Shown here: piece by piece, positions 6,073 to 7,590 of the stretch
Layout: every line of letters starts with the position of its first letter
How positions within the stretch are numbered: position 1 is the stretch's first letter
Origin: Promethearchaeota archaeon
Lineage (GTDB): Archaea > Asgardarchaeota > Lokiarchaeia > Sigyniarchaeales > SOKP01
Length of the DNA: 7,590 nucleotides
Assembly: GCA_016840695.1 (NCBI GenBank)
Contig: JAEORV010000063.1
Location: 1-7,590 of the forward strand
Reading direction: 5' to 3'
Notes under the pieces: model-generated
Databases searched by the model: none
What the model was told of the DNA's origin: nothing
The model's input: the letters and a program-made list of their open reading frames with translations, nothing else
Position numbers and translations under genes: made by a program

Positions 6073-6825
6073 TTAAGATTTTTCTAAATCTTTCCATAGA
6101 TAATCAAACATGTATTTCCCAACAATTAACGCTAAAGCAACTCCAACGATCTCGTCTATGATATAATGCTGCTTGACAAATAGAGTCGACAATACAACTC
6201 CAAAAGCAATCACGAATGTAATAATCGCCAGAATCCTCGTTTTGATATCAGGTTTGATTTTGTAATACCGATACCACGCATAGAATACTATGAAAGACAC
6301 TGCCGCGTGAAGGCTTGGCAAGCAATTGAAGGACACATCAGTTCGATAGTAATCATACATCGTATCGGCCCAGAAGTTTCCTACGATTGGATCGGCTAAA
6401 AGTTCTTGCCTCCACCAGTATGTTGATACCGGGAAGAAAATATATACTATCACCGCAATCAAATTAATAAGAACCAAGGACCAGCCTAGCGCGTATCCTT
6501 TTTCGGAAGTTCCAAATCCAAAAAACAGCATGGAAACGATTACCATGGAATAAAACAAATACACGTAAAAGATTGCCATTTCAGGAACAAACGGGATGTA
6601 ATTATCCCCAAGAAAATCCAAACGAAATCCCGTTTCTTCCGCGTATAAAGTTCCTGTCCAATCGTATACAACTCTATTAAGAATTAAGAAGAAAAGAATA
6701 AGCATTACGATTAAATTTAAGATACCAAAAGAGATTTGCCTACTCCATTTCGTTGTCTTTCCCTTGAAAAATGCTTTTTCCACTGCTTTTTGAAATTTAT
6801 CAGTAATTTTGAAATTGATTTTCAT
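6073..6825 (-). CDS. PAP2-superfamily membrane phosphatase/phosphotransferase (Aur1-like type)
   Basis: This 250-residue integral membrane protein has about six hydrophobic helices (roughly 30-50, 82-104, 113-133, 170-188, 196-217, 222-242). The PAP2 catalytic motifs are CLPSLHAAVSF (168-178, H173) and STLFVKQHYIID (213-224, H220 and D224). The histidines form and resolve a phospho-enzyme intermediate. The classical first PAP2 motif KxxxxxxRP is absent, and DNYIPFVPEMAIFYVYLFY (74-92) precedes the motifs. Both features are typical of the PAP2_3/Aur1-like branch, which includes inositol-phosphorylceramide synthases and sphingomyelin synthases. A lipid-phosphate phosphatase or head-group transferase acting at the outer membrane face is therefore likely; the substrate cannot be read from the sequence. 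The ATG at 6825 follows a TATA-like box by 26 nt and has no Shine-Dalgarno. It is divergent from the polytopic membrane protein gene at 6916. Confidence 0.88.
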   Translation of the reverse strand: MKINFKITDKFQKAVEKAFFKGKTTKWSRQISFGILNLIVMLILFFLILNRVVYDWTGTLYAEETGFRLDFLGDNYIPFVPEMAIFYVYLFYSMVIVSMLFFGFGTSEKGYALGWSLVLINLIAVIVYIFFPVSTYWWRQELLADPIVGNFWADTMYDYYRTDVSFNCLPSLHAAVSFIVFYAWYRYYKIKPDIKTRILAIITFVIAFGVVLSTLFVKQHYIIDEIVGVALALIVGKYMFDYLWKDLEKS

Positions 6826-6851
6826 ATTAACTCACAGTTTTAATAATTAAA

Positions 6852-6860
6852 TTTTATAAA
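6852..6860 (-). promoter_or_regulatory. TATA-like box of the PAP2-like gene
   Basis: TTTATAAAA on the minus strand ends 26 nt before the ATG at 6825, predicting a transcript that starts within a few bases of the start codon. The core TTTATAAA is nearly self-complementary, so the factor could bind in either orientation in this 90-nt divergent gap. Confidence 0.55.
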
Positions 6861-6871
6861 TAATAGTTGTG

Positions 6872-6896
6872 CAATAAATAACAAATAAAAAAAAAA
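6872..6896 (+). promoter_or_regulatory. Possible + strand promoter region with A10 tract
   Basis: CAATAAATAAC (6872-6882) and AAATAAAAAA (6883-6892, running into an A10 tract at 6887-6896) are the only candidates for a TATA-like element at a suitable distance from the ATG at 6916. No Shine-Dalgarno precedes that start. The exact box is not resolvable by eye. Confidence 0.3.
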
Positions 6897-6915
6897 GATT
6901 CAAACCTTTAAGACA

Positions 6916-7590
6916 ATGAGCTTAATTCTTACGTTACAAATCGTTTGCATGACGCTATATGTTTTATTCTTTTCATTAAATTTCATATTTTGGGCTTTCT
7001 TTTTCATTCTCAAACGAAAAAAATCTGAGGAAGCCTCGGGTACATTCTTTTCCCTTATCTCCTTTTTCTTCTTGTTCACGGCTATTGCTTACTTGTTCAG
7101 GTTTTGGTTCATGTTTTTCATACCCACTAATTTTTACGACGAAATAATATATCGCAACCTACAAATTACCCGGGAGTTATCAAAATATCACGCTTCCTTA
7201 ACCTATTTAGGATATGCATTTTTAAGCGCTGCATGTGAATACTCGATATATAAAAAAAAAACGCGTTATGTATTTTCAATTTTAATAGCAATAAGTTCTT
7301 TGATACTAATAATATTACCATATGAGCTCTCACTTCTGTTTCAAATTGTTCCAATTGTAATTTGTTCAGCAACAATTTATCTCCTCATTATCACATATCT
7401 TTATCTTGCATTTAAACATGCGGGTCACTTTCGAAGGAGAGCATTGATTATAGCGGCGGGTTTATTCATATTTTTAATTGGTCAACTTTTTAATAATTAT
7501 GGATTTTTGCAATTATTTCCTCCTGAGTTCCAATATGTTCGTTATACAGTAATATCCCCTTCCATGCAGATTGTTGGTATACTATTATTG
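6916..7590 (+). CDS. Polytopic membrane protein, unknown family (3' end outside the window)
   Basis: The frame is open for all 225 codons from the ATG at 6916 to the window edge; an in-frame TAA at 6886-6888 bounds the start. The protein is very hydrophobic, with predicted membrane helices at about 5-32, 43-69, 95-111, 118-134, 140-166, 174-192 and 208-225 (the last cut off). That suggests at least seven. Loops are short and basic where they are probably cytosolic (KRKKSEE at 33-39, YKKKTR at 112-117, KHAGHFRRR at 167-175), which fits the positive-inside rule and an outside N-terminus. A longer polar loop (70-92) lies between helices 2 and 3. No catalytic motif is visible. The layout recalls seven-helix N-terminal sensor modules of signalling proteins, and a cytoplasmic domain could follow beyond the edge; this is inference. 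The gene is divergent from the PAP2-like gene and shares its 90-nt intergenic region. Confidence 0.82.
   Translation, partial: MSLILTLQIVCMTLYVLFFSLNFIFWAFFFILKRKKSEEASGTFFSLISFFFLFTAIAYLFRFWFMFFIPTNFYDEIIYRNLQITRELSKYHASLTYLGYAFLSAACEYSIYKKKTRYVFSILIAISSLILIILPYELSLLFQIVPIVICSATIYLLIITYLYLAFKHAGHFRRRALIIAAGLFIFLIGQLFNNYGFLQLFPPEFQYVRYTVISPSMQIVGILLL

Noticed and set aside
7166..7375. Minus-strand open frame of 69 codons
   Set aside because: It is antisense to the polytopic membrane protein gene at 6916-7590, whose frame is much longer and shows coherent membrane helices.

Overview
This window is strongly AT-rich and most likely archaeal. I favour an Asgard (Lokiarchaeia-like) archaeon. The evidence is a free-standing longin/roadblock-like protein of the kind Asgard genomes encode in large numbers, a Hef/Mph1-type helicase, TATA-like boxes about 25 nt upstream of start codons that lack Shine-Dalgarno sites, and an Aur1/PAP2-type membrane enzyme. 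This assignment is inferred from protein style; there is no marker gene such as rRNA in the window.

Layout. At the left edge (1-663, + strand) is the 3' end of a gene for a coiled-coil, winged-helix, double-transmembrane protein. It converges, with a 16-nt gap, on a minus-strand block that fills most of the window. Reading leftward in transcription order, the block holds a PAP2/Aur1-like six-TM phosphatase or phosphotransferase (6825-6073), an MBL-fold hydrolase with a C-terminal winged helix (5991-4975), a Hef/Mph1-like SF2 helicase without a nuclease domain (4699-2537), a nitronate monooxygenase-family flavoprotein (2341-1310) and the longin-like protein (1189-680). Divergent from the PAP2 gene, a + strand gene for a polytopic membrane protein starts at 6916 and runs off the right edge, open for all 225 codons visible.

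The five minus-strand genes are separated by 81 to 275 nt, and most gaps hold their own TATA-like element. They therefore look like individually transcribed neighbours rather than one operon. I see no tRNA or rRNA gene, CRISPR array, insertion sequence or mobile-element gene. The most conspicuous non-coding structure is a perfect 14-bp inverted repeat (4782-4826), flanked by A6 on both sides, between the MBL and helicase genes.

No evident new multi-gene system emerges. The interesting material lies in the individual proteins: the winged-helix/TM protein, the longin protein, the nuclease-less Hef with a replacement C-terminal domain, and the unidentified polytopic protein. No stretch longer than 300 nt lacks a gene.
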